Of a stretch of 64,000 nucleotides of DNA, positions 18,911 to 28,799 are shown piece after piece. This DNA is from Pseudodesulfovibrio sp. (GTDB lineage: Bacteria; Desulfobacterota; Desulfovibrionia; Desulfovibrionales; Desulfovibrionaceae). The position numbers and the translations under genes are program-made. The DNA lies in NCBI GenBank assembly GCA_022712855.1, contig JAFLJT010000206.1:1-64000 (forward strand), given 5' to 3'. Position 1 is the first letter of the stretch; the number at the start of each line of letters is the position of its first letter. Below the pieces are notes generated by a model. It had not been told where the DNA came from and did no database searches. It saw only the letters and a list, made by a program, of their open reading frames with translations.

Positions 18911-21567
18911 TACGTAGAGCGGTTAGTCAAGCACTTTTCATTCTGGTGGCGTGGGCGTTCCTCTGGTCGTCTATTCTTGGCGGAGGTCTGCCACTGGCGC
19001 ACGCTCAATCATCGTTGGTGCAACCAAAGGACATGGTCTCAACCATGTTGCAGGCTATGACCGACGATCAGTTGGAGTATGCGGCAGTAATAGCCTTGGA
19101 ACTCCTGCAAAGATATCCCAAATCCAAAGAAAGCAGTGAAGCGCGTTACGTCCTCGGCATTGTTTCCATTAGAAAGGGACAATTCAGTCAGGCCAGGGAA
19201 CTTCTGGTTGAGTATGTGGCTAGGGGAGGAGTAACAACCTATTCTGTCCGGGCTCAGCGGCTGTTAAGGCTTTTGTCCAAGGATGACCATGATGGTAAAC
19301 CATTGGCGCTTTTCTTTGAGAGTGAACGGTGTCTGAAAGACAGCCGTCCGCTAAAATCATTGCGCCTGCTCAAGGAGTGTCTTGCTGAATATCCCGATGC
19401 TGCGATTTCAGCCGATGCTCTTAACAGTCTCGCATATGTGTATCTGGTAAGCCTGCATAATTATGAGGAGGCATTCAAAGTATACACAAAGCTCATGGAG
19501 GGGCATCCAGACGATTCGTATACCGATAACGCCATCTACGGGCTTGGCCGATGCATGGAGCTTCTTGGTCGAAAGCAGCTTGCACGGGAGTACTATGAGC
19601 GATTGAAAAGGAAGCATGCAGCTCTTGGGGCGGAGATTGGCGGATACTCCATCCCGGCGTTGAATGAATACTCGCGTGTCTGGCATCGGCGAGCATCTCT
19701 CGGATTGAACCGTTTGAAGATGGTTCCCTCAAAAGCCGGTCAGGGTGAAAGTGCCGAGTTCTTTTTGACTGGGTTTGGTGACAGATTGGTGGTGGAGAGT
19801 CCGGCAGGCAGCATGAAGTACCAGAGGCTCTGGAGGTTGTTAGAGCGGGATCGAATGCCGGTTCGTTTCATCGAGTTCACTCTGAATCGCAAGGTGGATG
19901 TGACATGGGAAAATCGGCAGGAACTCCTTTCCGCAGCGAGTCTCGGCTATGCCCCGGTGGTCATATTTCAGTATTTTGATGAGGAGTTGAGCCCTGATTT
20001 CGTGAAACGAAATGCTGAAAGATACTATGACTTCATCCGAGAAAGACTTGTACCATTGCTCCAGGGTATTCATGAACCATACATACTGTTGGAAGCAGAG
20101 TTTAATCGCGGTGGGGTGGAGAAATGGACAGGCTGGAACGCCGTAGCAATACAGGCAATCAATATTATTCGTGCCGAGCTGCCCTCTGCGAAGGTAGGAC
20201 TGACAGTGGGAGACTGGGATATTGCGGGGCGGGATACGCTTGAACTTTCCATGGGAAAGGTTGCTTCACATTGTGATTTTCTCGGATATCAGTTCATGAT
20301 TTCTTCCATTGAGGAAAAGTGGGTTCAGGACCCTTCGGGGCAGTTGCTGGATCGGGTGCTCGATTTTGCTGATTACCTGAGTAAAACATTTAATAAACCA
20401 TTGTTCATCGGATATTTGGGCGTTTCGAGTCTGGATGGGTGGGATCAAGTCCAGGCTGAATGTCTTGAGTCCTTTTTCCGTCATAGGCGTGACCTAATGC
20501 ACATGGGTGTTTTTGGAATGGTCTACTTCTCCTACGTGGATGATCCGAGAAAGTCTGGCTGGTTTGGACCGGCAGAGCGCTTGTTTGGGATCGTTGACTC
20601 TGAAGGTATTCGAAAGCCCGCCTGGAGTGTGTATTCCAGCAATGCCAAAGAGATCATGAGCGAGGAAGAAACTGTTGCCGATGTGATAACACCACTGGCC
20701 TATCGTCGCCAGGATACCCCCTCGCGCACAAAGCCGATGGAGTTCAGTCATCAGTTTAGCCGTCCAAGATTTTGGAGACTGACTATACATGGGAAAAAAT
20801 CCGGAGCGTTGAGGACTTATCAAGGTTTTAGCCGTTCTGTTCGTGTTCGTTGGGAGGGCGATGCAGATAGGGGGCATTTCACCGCTGAAACCTGTCGAGC
20901 AAATCTTTCAGTTATTGTGGGGGGAATGGAAGATCCTGTGCTGCACCGTGTTACGGGGTGCGAATTCTCGATTACCAATTTGATTCCGCCGCGTCAGACA
21001 GTCCTTTTTTCAGAAGGGAGATCATCTGATTTGATAGTTCCAACAGCTTGGATCAAACGCACGTCCAAAACCTACTCGGGACTACAGGCTATGGTCTTGA
21101 AATGGAGTGATTCCATGGGGGGAGTGGCTTTTCCCATGCAGCTCAAAAAGACATTGTTGATTCAAAGTGGTGACGCTCTTGTCCTTCGGGTCAGAGAGGA
21201 TGAAATTGATAGTACGAAATTGAGTGTAAATGTATCGACTGATCAGGGCGATGTTTCGTTTTCCATCATTCCCTATCTCTATAGAGATGCAGGGAAAGAG
21301 TGGCGGAACATTAGAATCAGTCGATCAGAAATAGTACAGGGACTCCTGTGGAACTATGGTAAGAGTCCCGAACTATTTCGCCTCAATGGCCTGGCATTCA
21401 CCAGCCTTTCCAGTGGATGCCTGCTGGTTGATGACATTGTCCTTGAAAAAGTAACGCAAGGAGAGTCTCAGATTGTCATTCCCTATATTTCGCTCCCTCC
21501 AGATGTTTCTGAATCTGACAAGGGTAAGGATGACATTGGACATATGCGGTTCTTCCCGCAGCGGTGA
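18907..21567 (+). CDS. Secreted TPR protein with glycoside-hydrolase-like TIM-barrel region
   Basis: N-terminal signal; TPR repeats; YILLEAEFNRGG...GLTVGDWDIAG...PLFIGYLGVSSLDGW...GVFGMVYFSYVDDP. Confidence 0.7.
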   Translation: MIRRAVSQALFILVAWAFLWSSILGGGLPLAHAQSSLVQPKDMVSTMLQAMTDDQLEYAAVIALELLQRYPKSKESSEARYVLGIVSIRKGQFSQARELLVEYVARGGVTTYSVRAQRLLRLLSKDDHDGKPLALFFESERCLKDSRPLKSLRLLKECLAEYPDAAISADALNSLAYVYLVSLHNYEEAFKVYTKLMEGHPDDSYTDNAIYGLGRCMELLGRKQLAREYYERLKRKHAALGAEIGGYSIPALNEYSRVWHRRASLGLNRLKMVPSKAGQGESAEFFLTGFGDRLVVESPAGSMKYQRLWRLLERDRMPVRFIEFTLNRKVDVTWENRQELLSAASLGYAPVVIFQYFDEELSPDFVKRNAERYYDFIRERLVPLLQGIHEPYILLEAEFNRGGVEKWTGWNAVAIQAINIIRAELPSAKVGLTVGDWDIAGRDTLELSMGKVASHCDFLGYQFMISSIEEKWVQDPSGQLLDRVLDFADYLSKTFNKPLFIGYLGVSSLDGWDQVQAECLESFFRHRRDLMHMGVFGMVYFSYVDDPRKSGWFGPAERLFGIVDSEGIRKPAWSVYSSNAKEIMSEEETVADVITPLAYRRQDTPSRTKPMEFSHQFSRPRFWRLTIHGKKSGALRTYQGFSRSVRVRWEGDADRGHFTAETCRANLSVIVGGMEDPVLHRVTGCEFSITNLIPPRQTVLFSEGRSSDLIVPTAWIKRTSKTYSGLQAMVLKWSDSMGGVAFPMQLKKTLLIQSGDALVLRVREDEIDSTKLSVNVSTDQGDVSFSIIPYLYRDAGKEWRNIRISRSEIVQGLLWNYGKSPELFRLNGLAFTSLSSGCLLVDDIVLEKVTQGESQIVIPYISLPPDVSESDKGKDDIGHMRFFPQR

Positions 21568-24204
21568 CTATCTGGCAAAAATTGTTCCTTTGTACTCGCC
21601 GTTGGCTGGTAAGGTGAAGCTTGAGTCGTTGGCTATACTGATTGACTTGAAAGAGTCTGTCGCGGGTGGATCGCATTTTTTGCCATACTGTTTGCCGTCC
21701 ACGGCAAGTTCCAAAGTCGATTTTGTCCATGATAATTGCAACGTATGATTGCTTCCCTCTTTCCATGACGTGATGTCCAGTCCGGTAACGGCGGATATCG
21801 CCCCTTGTTCCCATCGGATGGCCTGGAGGAATCCGGACGGAGTCTTCTCCACGAAGATCGACCCCATGTTCCAGGCCTTGCCGAGCAAGGCTAAAAGAAC
21901 CCGTTGCTTTTCGTCGTTTCCGTTCCAATGCGGTACGAATCCAAAGGATACGCTGCCTTTCGTGAAACCATTGTCGGCAATTTCTGGCACCGTTGTCAGG
22001 AAGAAGCTGTCGGCCCCTGAGAGTATCCCCTTTTCTCCGCTTGTTGATTCATTGCGGACACCGGATTGATCCAGGTCATACCAATAGATGACCGAAGTGA
22101 GACCGGTATTACCAGTATGGATATCCTTGGCTGCTTTGAGATCGATGGGGCTGGAGTGCATTGCGAGATCATCATACAACCCGGGAGCTGGGAAACTGTT
22201 TTGGTGGTCAGCGCCCAAATGCAGAGTTCTGAAATCCGCCTGGAAGGGGCGAGGAAGCTGGGCTGAAGCATATGATTGACCATCGAGGAACAGGCTCAGG
22301 TTTTCCCTGTCCCAACTGATGATTATATGATGCCAGCGGTCAGTTGCTATTGGAAGAGGAGCTCCTTCAGCCATGTTCAAGAATCCGTCATTGCCAAACA
22401 GGATAGCTCGTATCCCATTCACTGGTGTGGTTTCGATAAACAGGGTGTTTCTGTCCCATTTTGGTCCTTTGGCCATGACAATCATGCGTTTATTTGCCTT
22501 TTCCTCTCCCCACTTTGGGCGGAACCACAGAGATAATGCCCCTTCGCCCAGCTTGCCCTCGTTTTGGAGGCGGTACTTCAGGCGTGTGTCAGGCCCGGTT
22601 GTCAATGTTATTTGCCCTTGGTCGTGTCCAGTTTTGAAACCGGCTCGTTCAGTTATCCAGGCGTCAGGAAGTCCGGGGATCAAGGAATTTCCCTTTTCCA
22701 CAGAAAGCCCCTTTTTCAAAAATTCCGATGCCTGTCCGGAATCGTAGAAAGTCGCCCTTATGGACTGGAAGTGAACAAGGATGGGGTTGGTTTTGATTCC
22801 TTCCTTGAAATCCTTGTGTTTCTTGATCAATCGGTCCTCGGCAAGTTGCATGGGGATTTTCCCGTCTGGGTCAGAGAAAAACTCGTGGGCCTGGATGAGC
22901 CAGACACCGTCAACACCTTCGACTTCTTGCTTAACATTCACAAAATCGAACGCCTGGATGATGCGCGGTTTTCCGTCATCGCCAAAGTAGTAAGTGAACG
23001 GTTCATAAATCCAGGGGGCACTGAGAACAATAGCCTGTCCTGGCTGTATGTTTTCTTCGATGAACTGGGCGACATCCCGCCACTGTTCCTTGTCGAGCAT
23101 CGAGTAATAGTTCCACAGGCCATGTGCGGTGCCAGCCATGAATACTGCTGCAACCGCATATCCTAAAATTGCGGGCGACAACCCGGCGATAAGCATCCCC
23201 AGAAAGAGACAGAAGCCTGGCAGAAACTGGATGGCATATCGTTCAACATAGATGGGAGTGAGTAGCAACGAGAGAGCGAATGGCGTGGCAACGGCTCCCA
23301 GAAACCATAATCCCAGGAAAATAGATGCATGCCCCGATGTGTTTTGTGTGGGGTGCTTTGCCCTGAGGGAAGGTATGAGGTTGACTGTAAGGAAAGCGAT
23401 GACGGCAATGGCGGTGATAATGAGGGGTATAAATCCGCCAGCAAGTTGGATGAAGGTCCTGTATGCGACGTCGAGATCCGGTACGGGAACCCAAGATCCC
23501 GGTCCTTCTCCGCCCAACTTGGCCAGCACTTGTTTCAACAGGAAATACATCCACGGGCTGAAGAGTATGAGGGCCAATATGTTGACTCCTATCCAGGCTC
23601 CAATTGTCCGCCATAAGCGAACAGAACGCCATTCGAGTGAGAAAAGGAAGAACAATTGGTGGAAGAAGATGATGAAGACCGTAAAGGTGTGGGTGTAGAG
23701 CATCAGCGCGACTGAAGCTGCATAGTAGAGCGTTCGGTTTCTGGTGCGTTCATCGAGGTACAGGAGGAGAGCGTGACAGGACATGAGGATAGCGGCGAGG
23801 AGCATAGTGTAGCTGCGGGCCTCTTGAGAGAAGTTGATTCCCATGTATGAAACCGCCATGAACAGTGCTCCCCACAAGGCTCCGTTACGGCCGATTAGAC
23901 GATGGCCAAGGGCGTATGTGAGCCAGACGGAAACGATCCCGAATAGGGCGGAAGGGAAGCGGAGTGCTGCCTCGGAGATGCCGAACAATTCGGTCCATCC
24001 ATGCAGTATGAAAAGGTAGAGCGGTGGATGCACGTCACGGGCACAGTACTTCACGATTTCTTCGAAGGATTTGACCGCGTATGTCACGGTCTGTCCTTCA
24101 TCGATCCATAGGCTTTCGCCACCAATGTCATAGAGACGGAGTATGGCTGCCAGCAGAATTATGGACCAGAGTTTCAGGTCGAAGCGTGAGCGCTGGGTTG
24201 ACAT
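21568..24204 (-). CDS. GT39/ArnT-like membrane glycosyltransferase with C-terminal LamG-like domains
   Basis: N-terminal LYDIGGESLWIDEGQTVTYAVKS...DVHPPLYLFILHGW and many TMs; C-terminal GALSLWFRPKW...DRWHHIIISWDRENLSLFLDGQ (LamG-like). Confidence 0.85.
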   Translation of the reverse strand: MSTQRSRFDLKLWSIILLAAILRLYDIGGESLWIDEGQTVTYAVKSFEEIVKYCARDVHPPLYLFILHGWTELFGISEAALRFPSALFGIVSVWLTYALGHRLIGRNGALWGALFMAVSYMGINFSQEARSYTMLLAAILMSCHALLLYLDERTRNRTLYYAASVALMLYTHTFTVFIIFFHQLFFLFSLEWRSVRLWRTIGAWIGVNILALILFSPWMYFLLKQVLAKLGGEGPGSWVPVPDLDVAYRTFIQLAGGFIPLIITAIAVIAFLTVNLIPSLRAKHPTQNTSGHASIFLGLWFLGAVATPFALSLLLTPIYVERYAIQFLPGFCLFLGMLIAGLSPAILGYAVAAVFMAGTAHGLWNYYSMLDKEQWRDVAQFIEENIQPGQAIVLSAPWIYEPFTYYFGDDGKPRIIQAFDFVNVKQEVEGVDGVWLIQAHEFFSDPDGKIPMQLAEDRLIKKHKDFKEGIKTNPILVHFQSIRATFYDSGQASEFLKKGLSVEKGNSLIPGLPDAWITERAGFKTGHDQGQITLTTGPDTRLKYRLQNEGKLGEGALSLWFRPKWGEEKANKRMIVMAKGPKWDRNTLFIETTPVNGIRAILFGNDGFLNMAEGAPLPIATDRWHHIIISWDRENLSLFLDGQSYASAQLPRPFQADFRTLHLGADHQNSFPAPGLYDDLAMHSSPIDLKAAKDIHTGNTGLTSVIYWYDLDQSGVRNESTSGEKGILSGADSFFLTTVPEIADNGFTKGSVSFGFVPHWNGNDEKQRVLLALLGKAWNMGSIFVEKTPSGFLQAIRWEQGAISAVTGLDITSWKEGSNHTLQLSWTKSTLELAVDGKQYGKKCDPPATDSFKSISIANDSSFTLPANGEYKGTIFAR

Positions 24205-24225
24205 GGTCTTCCCCTTGTCCTTTTT

Positions 24226-25494
24226 TTATTGTGCCATTGCTTCAATCAGGGTCATTCTTCCGGCGACTTCTGCCGGTGTCATGCCTGACGCCAGAGCTGT
24301 CTCAAGAAGTCGTTGTATTGATTCAGTAGATTGTTTCCAACCGGGGGGCGATTCATTCACTTTTTTAAAGGAGGGCGCGTCTTCGCCCGCTTTATAGAGT
24401 GCTTTAGCTGGGACCGGATGCATGCCGGGCAGGGATGCCCCGTAGAAAGCTACAGAAGTTCGTGCGGGGAGGATGTAGCGATCGCGTAAACGCCTGAATT
24501 GGGATTGTGTCGAGGTCAGGTATTCCAGCAGCAGGCGAGCTTCCTTTGGGTGTTTTGTATTGGCATTGATCACGTAGCCTCGTGTCCAGATGTAGTTAAC
24601 AGGCTCAACATCGATGTTCGCAACAGGAAGATATCCAACGGTTACATCTTCGGGGACGACCGGGAAACCTACTTGTCTGCTTCTGCTCAACAGATACCAG
24701 ACATAGTTTCCATTAATGGACAATCCGGCTCTTCCTGATCGGAACTCCCCTTCGGCAACGGCGTGGCTGTACTTTTCGTAATCAGGCTGGTTTTCCCTGA
24801 CCAGGGCTGAAAATGCCGCATATGCACGGGTATGAGCCGTCAGCCTGTCATTACTCGTTGTGTTGGCAAGTTCGATCATGAGCAGGGTGTGGTAGAATTT
24901 CGCCAGATGAATTCCTTCTGATGGGAAAATCACACCCTGAATTCCGTGAGTCTTTCGAATGTCCCGTGACAATGTGAGAAGTCCGTCGAGCGTGGTTGGA
25001 AGTCCCGTTTCGGGCAGGAACTCTTTACGGCCGTATAAATATTGGATGCCTATCAGTGAGGGAAGGCCGTATAGGTGCTTTTTGTATGAATACGACTTGA
25101 GTAGTGCGGGGACATAATCTTTCCGATCGGGAGAAGGGAGTTTGGCGAACCAGTCGTCAAGTGGGAGTAATTGGTCTTTCGAAGCGAATTCAGCCACCCA
25201 ACTGCCCGGCATTTCGATGATGTCCGGTGCATTGGAGGGTTGACCATCAAGCATATCAATGGATTGATGCAGGATACGCCACTCGTTGTGTTCTGCTACA
25301 ACTTCCACTCGAATCCCGGGGTACAAGGAGTGAAATTCAGCCAGGGTTCCCGGTCCCGTTTCTTCCAAGTTAAGAACGCGGTTGACGTCACCAAACACCC
25401 TGAGAGTCACAGGCTCATCCTGGGCTGATTTTGTCGCGCAACCGACGAGTAAACAGAACAATGCGGGCAAGGCCAGAAATCGAATTATGGTCAT
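24226..25494 (-). CDS. Extracellular solute-binding protein family 1 lipoprotein
   Basis: Lipobox LLVGCATKS; family 1 SBP pattern; start MTIIRFLALPALF. Confidence 0.85.
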   Translation of the reverse strand: MTIIRFLALPALFCLLVGCATKSAQDEPVTLRVFGDVNRVLNLEETGPGTLAEFHSLYPGIRVEVVAEHNEWRILHQSIDMLDGQPSNAPDIIEMPGSWVAEFASKDQLLPLDDWFAKLPSPDRKDYVPALLKSYSYKKHLYGLPSLIGIQYLYGRKEFLPETGLPTTLDGLLTLSRDIRKTHGIQGVIFPSEGIHLAKFYHTLLMIELANTTSNDRLTAHTRAYAAFSALVRENQPDYEKYSHAVAEGEFRSGRAGLSINGNYVWYLLSRSRQVGFPVVPEDVTVGYLPVANIDVEPVNYIWTRGYVINANTKHPKEARLLLEYLTSTQSQFRRLRDRYILPARTSVAFYGASLPGMHPVPAKALYKAGEDAPSFKKVNESPPGWKQSTESIQRLLETALASGMTPAEVAGRMTLIEAMAQ

Positions 25495-25513
25495 GGCGCA
25501 CCTCCCGATGCTG

Positions 25514-27373
25514 CTATTGTTTATTTCCATTTTTCAGCAACGAACTACCAATGTGGCGATAGAAGGCGGATTCGAGAATCAGGGCATTGGTGTCCAGCGT
25601 CAGGGCCGTATTCAATCCGCCGTTGTCATATTTTCCAGCTTGGAATCCTTTCTTCTTTTCTGAGAGCGGCATGAACAGCTCGACGAGCTTGCGCGTGTAT
25701 GCAGTGTTGTAGAGTGCGTCCCACGCAAATACGATTTCGGTTGAGGCCCAGAAAAGGTCTAACTGTTGAGTCGTGTATGGGCTTAGACACTGCCAATCTT
25801 TTTTCCCTCCGTCAGCAATGATGGCGCTTGTCGCAAACCATGGTGCTCGATCGATTCGCCCGTCTCCCGGGGCCGTGGGGATTTTCGTTCGTTCAAACCG
25901 TTTTGCCTGAACCTCGTATATGGCGCGGGCAAGGCGTTCTTCATCATCACCGGTGCGCCCGAATTCAATGAGTGAGAGAACAAATGGCTTTGAAGAAAGG
26001 GATGCTCCAGGACGGGTGTCGTATGGTACGGTTACGCCCATGATTTTTTTCTCTTTGAGGTGGGGGCGGTAGTCTCTGCTTGCCCATGCGTTGAGCCCCC
26101 AAAGACCAAGAGCACGGGCACCATAAGGGCCATATCCGAAGTAGCCTTCAATGGTGATGTTTTCCTTACCCGCCCAGAGGTTGGCTCCGGACAAGTGACC
26201 ATCCTGTACAAGGCGCTCGGTTCGGAATCTCTTGAAAACGGCTTGTGTTGCCGCCTTCAGGCCGGGATGCCTTGTCTCAATGATTTTGAGCCAGAGTAAT
26301 AACCGGGATACATCGATGGCAGACCATCCGAGACCAATGGATGAGGGTGCTTGATCTTCCCCAACCATTCGTGCCGTGTCGGTGAAGTAGAGCTTGTTTG
26401 GGAGTTCATTGTTGTAGAGGTCCATGCTTGCCAGCGTTTGCAGGAGTAGCCGTGTCCTCCGGGAAAAGTCGTCTTTGGTGATGATGGAGAGGCCTTCGGC
26501 ACTGACCAGTGCCGCCAGGGAAGACCCGACTTCCCACATTGTGGTGACAGGATATAAATCCAACCCGTTGAACATACCTGTAGATGGCTGATGGTTACGT
26601 TGGAAATAAGACCAAGCAATGTTGGCGACTCCTCGGAAACTGCCAGGCATCCTTTGTGCGGCAACCTGACTTGCTTTAGCTTGAGATGGCCCGGCCCTGT
26701 CCATTGGGACTACTGGCGGTCGGCCATAGGTATTTCTTGGAGTCGCTACGGATGGACTGGGTAGCGTTCCGGCCAGCCCTCCTTCCGAATATGGAATGAC
26801 TGTGAATCGTTCATCTTTCTTCTCAACGGAATTCCATATTTGGGCCGTAGAGTCGTTCCGCCTGAGTCCCGCTGCTGGTCGCGTATAGTTGGAGAGACCA
26901 AACAGATTCCAGGCGGTTTGTATTCTCCCAACTTCCGGCGGCAGGTTTACTCCAGAGGATATTTCTCCGACTCCGGCAGCGACAGGGGTGGACGCGCCCA
27001 GACTGGCCAGCTTCAGCTTTTGTCCCAACGACTTCTTCACAGCAGACCAGGTGGTTCCGGCTCGTGCGAACTTGGCTGTGGCCATTCCCCATAATTCGTA
27101 AGCTCGGGCATTGCCGCCTTCTTCTGCTGCTTTTGAGGCCATGACATACACGACGCCACGCATTGTCGTGGACAGTTCGCGCATATTCTCCGCTATGTCC
27201 TCGAGGATTATGGATGCCGGGTTATAGTCCTTGCCTTTGTAAAAGGCGACAGCCTCGGCGAATCGTTTGTTCGTTGCCAGAATTACAAGGTCTCTGGTTT
27301 CGGCAGCTAACACAGGAACCGAGAAAGCCAAGACGGTGATTATTAATAAGGAGAGTACGTGTTTGTAGACCAT
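25514..27373 (-). CDS. DUF3131 protein with N-terminal extension (copy 1)
   Basis: AWSYFQRNHQPSTGMFNGLDLYPVTTMWEVGSSLAALVSAEGL. Confidence 0.85.
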   Translation of the reverse strand: MVYKHVLSLLIITVLAFSVPVLAAETRDLVILATNKRFAEAVAFYKGKDYNPASIILEDIAENMRELSTTMRGVVYVMASKAAEEGGNARAYELWGMATAKFARAGTTWSAVKKSLGQKLKLASLGASTPVAAGVGEISSGVNLPPEVGRIQTAWNLFGLSNYTRPAAGLRRNDSTAQIWNSVEKKDERFTVIPYSEGGLAGTLPSPSVATPRNTYGRPPVVPMDRAGPSQAKASQVAAQRMPGSFRGVANIAWSYFQRNHQPSTGMFNGLDLYPVTTMWEVGSSLAALVSAEGLSIITKDDFSRRTRLLLQTLASMDLYNNELPNKLYFTDTARMVGEDQAPSSIGLGWSAIDVSRLLLWLKIIETRHPGLKAATQAVFKRFRTERLVQDGHLSGANLWAGKENITIEGYFGYGPYGARALGLWGLNAWASRDYRPHLKEKKIMGVTVPYDTRPGASLSSKPFVLSLIEFGRTGDDEERLARAIYEVQAKRFERTKIPTAPGDGRIDRAPWFATSAIIADGGKKDWQCLSPYTTQQLDLFWASTEIVFAWDALYNTAYTRKLVELFMPLSEKKKGFQAGKYDNGGLNTALTLDTNALILESAFYRHIGSSLLKNGNKQ

Positions 27374-27376
27374 AGG

Positions 27377-28789
27377 CTAATCCTCCCTCTCTCTTTGAGG
27401 TAGACAGCGGGGATAGTCGCTCATGGGAAGCTGTTTTCGCACATAGAAGTCAATATAGCTCGGCTCGTTTCGCAGGCGAACCAGTTGTCCTTTGAGATTG
27501 TGCAGAATTGCTTCGAGAACCATGGCATTCGTCTCCAACACGATGACCTTGTTGATGCGCCAGTTCTTCTCGTAGCGTCCTTCATACCAACCGCGCCCCT
27601 CTTCGTAGAAGCAGCATGAGGCGGCTGCGAGCAGGAAACGGCTGTATGGGGTGTCCCAGAGAGACCACATGCCGAAGATCGCGCGGGTCGAAAGAACGGA
27701 GAGGTCATAACGTAGTTGACCTGACCGGGATATTGTGGGCCAGAGACGGCCTTCGGCGGTGATCGTTCCGATGATTGCATAAGGAGGTCGGTCGATGCCG
27801 TTTTCGCTTCGGGCAGTCATTATGCCTTCTCGTCGATACCTCTCTTCTTGAACCTCGTAGATGTTCTTGGCGATTTCTTTGCGGTCAAGGGCATCGTCCC
27901 CTTTGGCGTGTTGTTCCGGGAGCGAGTCGTCGCTCCAGTCGAACTCCATTCCTTCAAGCAGGAAAGGCGTGCTTGTCAGATATATTGGGGCCCCTGTCTC
28001 TATTGACGTACGTGGGTCGTAAGGAATCTGTTTGCCGTAGATATCGATGTATCTGAGCGGGGAAGTGACCGAGGACTTCACTGGTAATCCCCAGAGACGG
28101 TAACCACGCGCTGCGTATGCCTCCCATCCCAAACGGCCTTCAACTCGAAGTGCGGTCTGTCCGTCTGATTTCAGTCCGCTTTGCAGTTGCCCGTCTTTGC
28201 CGAGGGCCATACAGAAATTCCACCTGAGTACGGCGCGGTCAACGCCTTCGGCAAAGAGCGGATATTCTTCCTTGAGCGCTTTAAGCCAGATAAGCAGACG
28301 GCCTATATCGAGTCCTGAGAAACCTGCAGAACCGGGTTGCATGTCGAAGCCGACCATACGCCCGGTTGAGGTGTTGTAGATGAGGTTGGGGAGTTCCCCG
28401 GCATAGAGTTCCATGGAGTTGAGCCATTCCACCAGCTTGCCGACCCGCTGACAGAAAACTTTTTCATCGACGATTTCCATCTGGTGGGCAGCCATCAGCG
28501 CTGACAGATAGGCAGCAACTTCGCCGATGGAAGTGTATGGGTAATTCTCGGCAGCGTTAACCAAGCCAGTGTTCGGGTGATAGTTGTTTTCGAAATATGC
28601 CCATGCAGTTTCTGAAAAGAGCCGTCCTTCTTCTGTGAGATCATTGCAGGCCACCAATTGAGGCGCGTCTCCAGGACGTGGTTGTTGCGCTCCACAGTCG
28701 ATTCCCCGGTACAGGGCTCCGCAGCCTCCGGCTGTCAGCAGCAGGAGGCAGAGGGAAGGAAGTATGAATATATATGTCAGTCGCGTCAT
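27377..28789 (-). CDS. DUF3131 lipoprotein (copy 2)
   Basis: Lipobox LLTAGGCG; AWAYFENNYHPNTGLVNAAENYPYTSIGEVAAYLSAL. Confidence 0.85.
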   Translation of the reverse strand: MTRLTYIFILPSLCLLLLTAGGCGALYRGIDCGAQQPRPGDAPQLVACNDLTEEGRLFSETAWAYFENNYHPNTGLVNAAENYPYTSIGEVAAYLSALMAAHQMEIVDEKVFCQRVGKLVEWLNSMELYAGELPNLIYNTSTGRMVGFDMQPGSAGFSGLDIGRLLIWLKALKEEYPLFAEGVDRAVLRWNFCMALGKDGQLQSGLKSDGQTALRVEGRLGWEAYAARGYRLWGLPVKSSVTSPLRYIDIYGKQIPYDPRTSIETGAPIYLTSTPFLLEGMEFDWSDDSLPEQHAKGDDALDRKEIAKNIYEVQEERYRREGIMTARSENGIDRPPYAIIGTITAEGRLWPTISRSGQLRYDLSVLSTRAIFGMWSLWDTPYSRFLLAAASCCFYEEGRGWYEGRYEKNWRINKVIVLETNAMVLEAILHNLKGQLVRLRNEPSYIDFYVRKQLPMSDYPRCLPQRERED

Positions 28790-28799
28790 GCGGGCTCCA

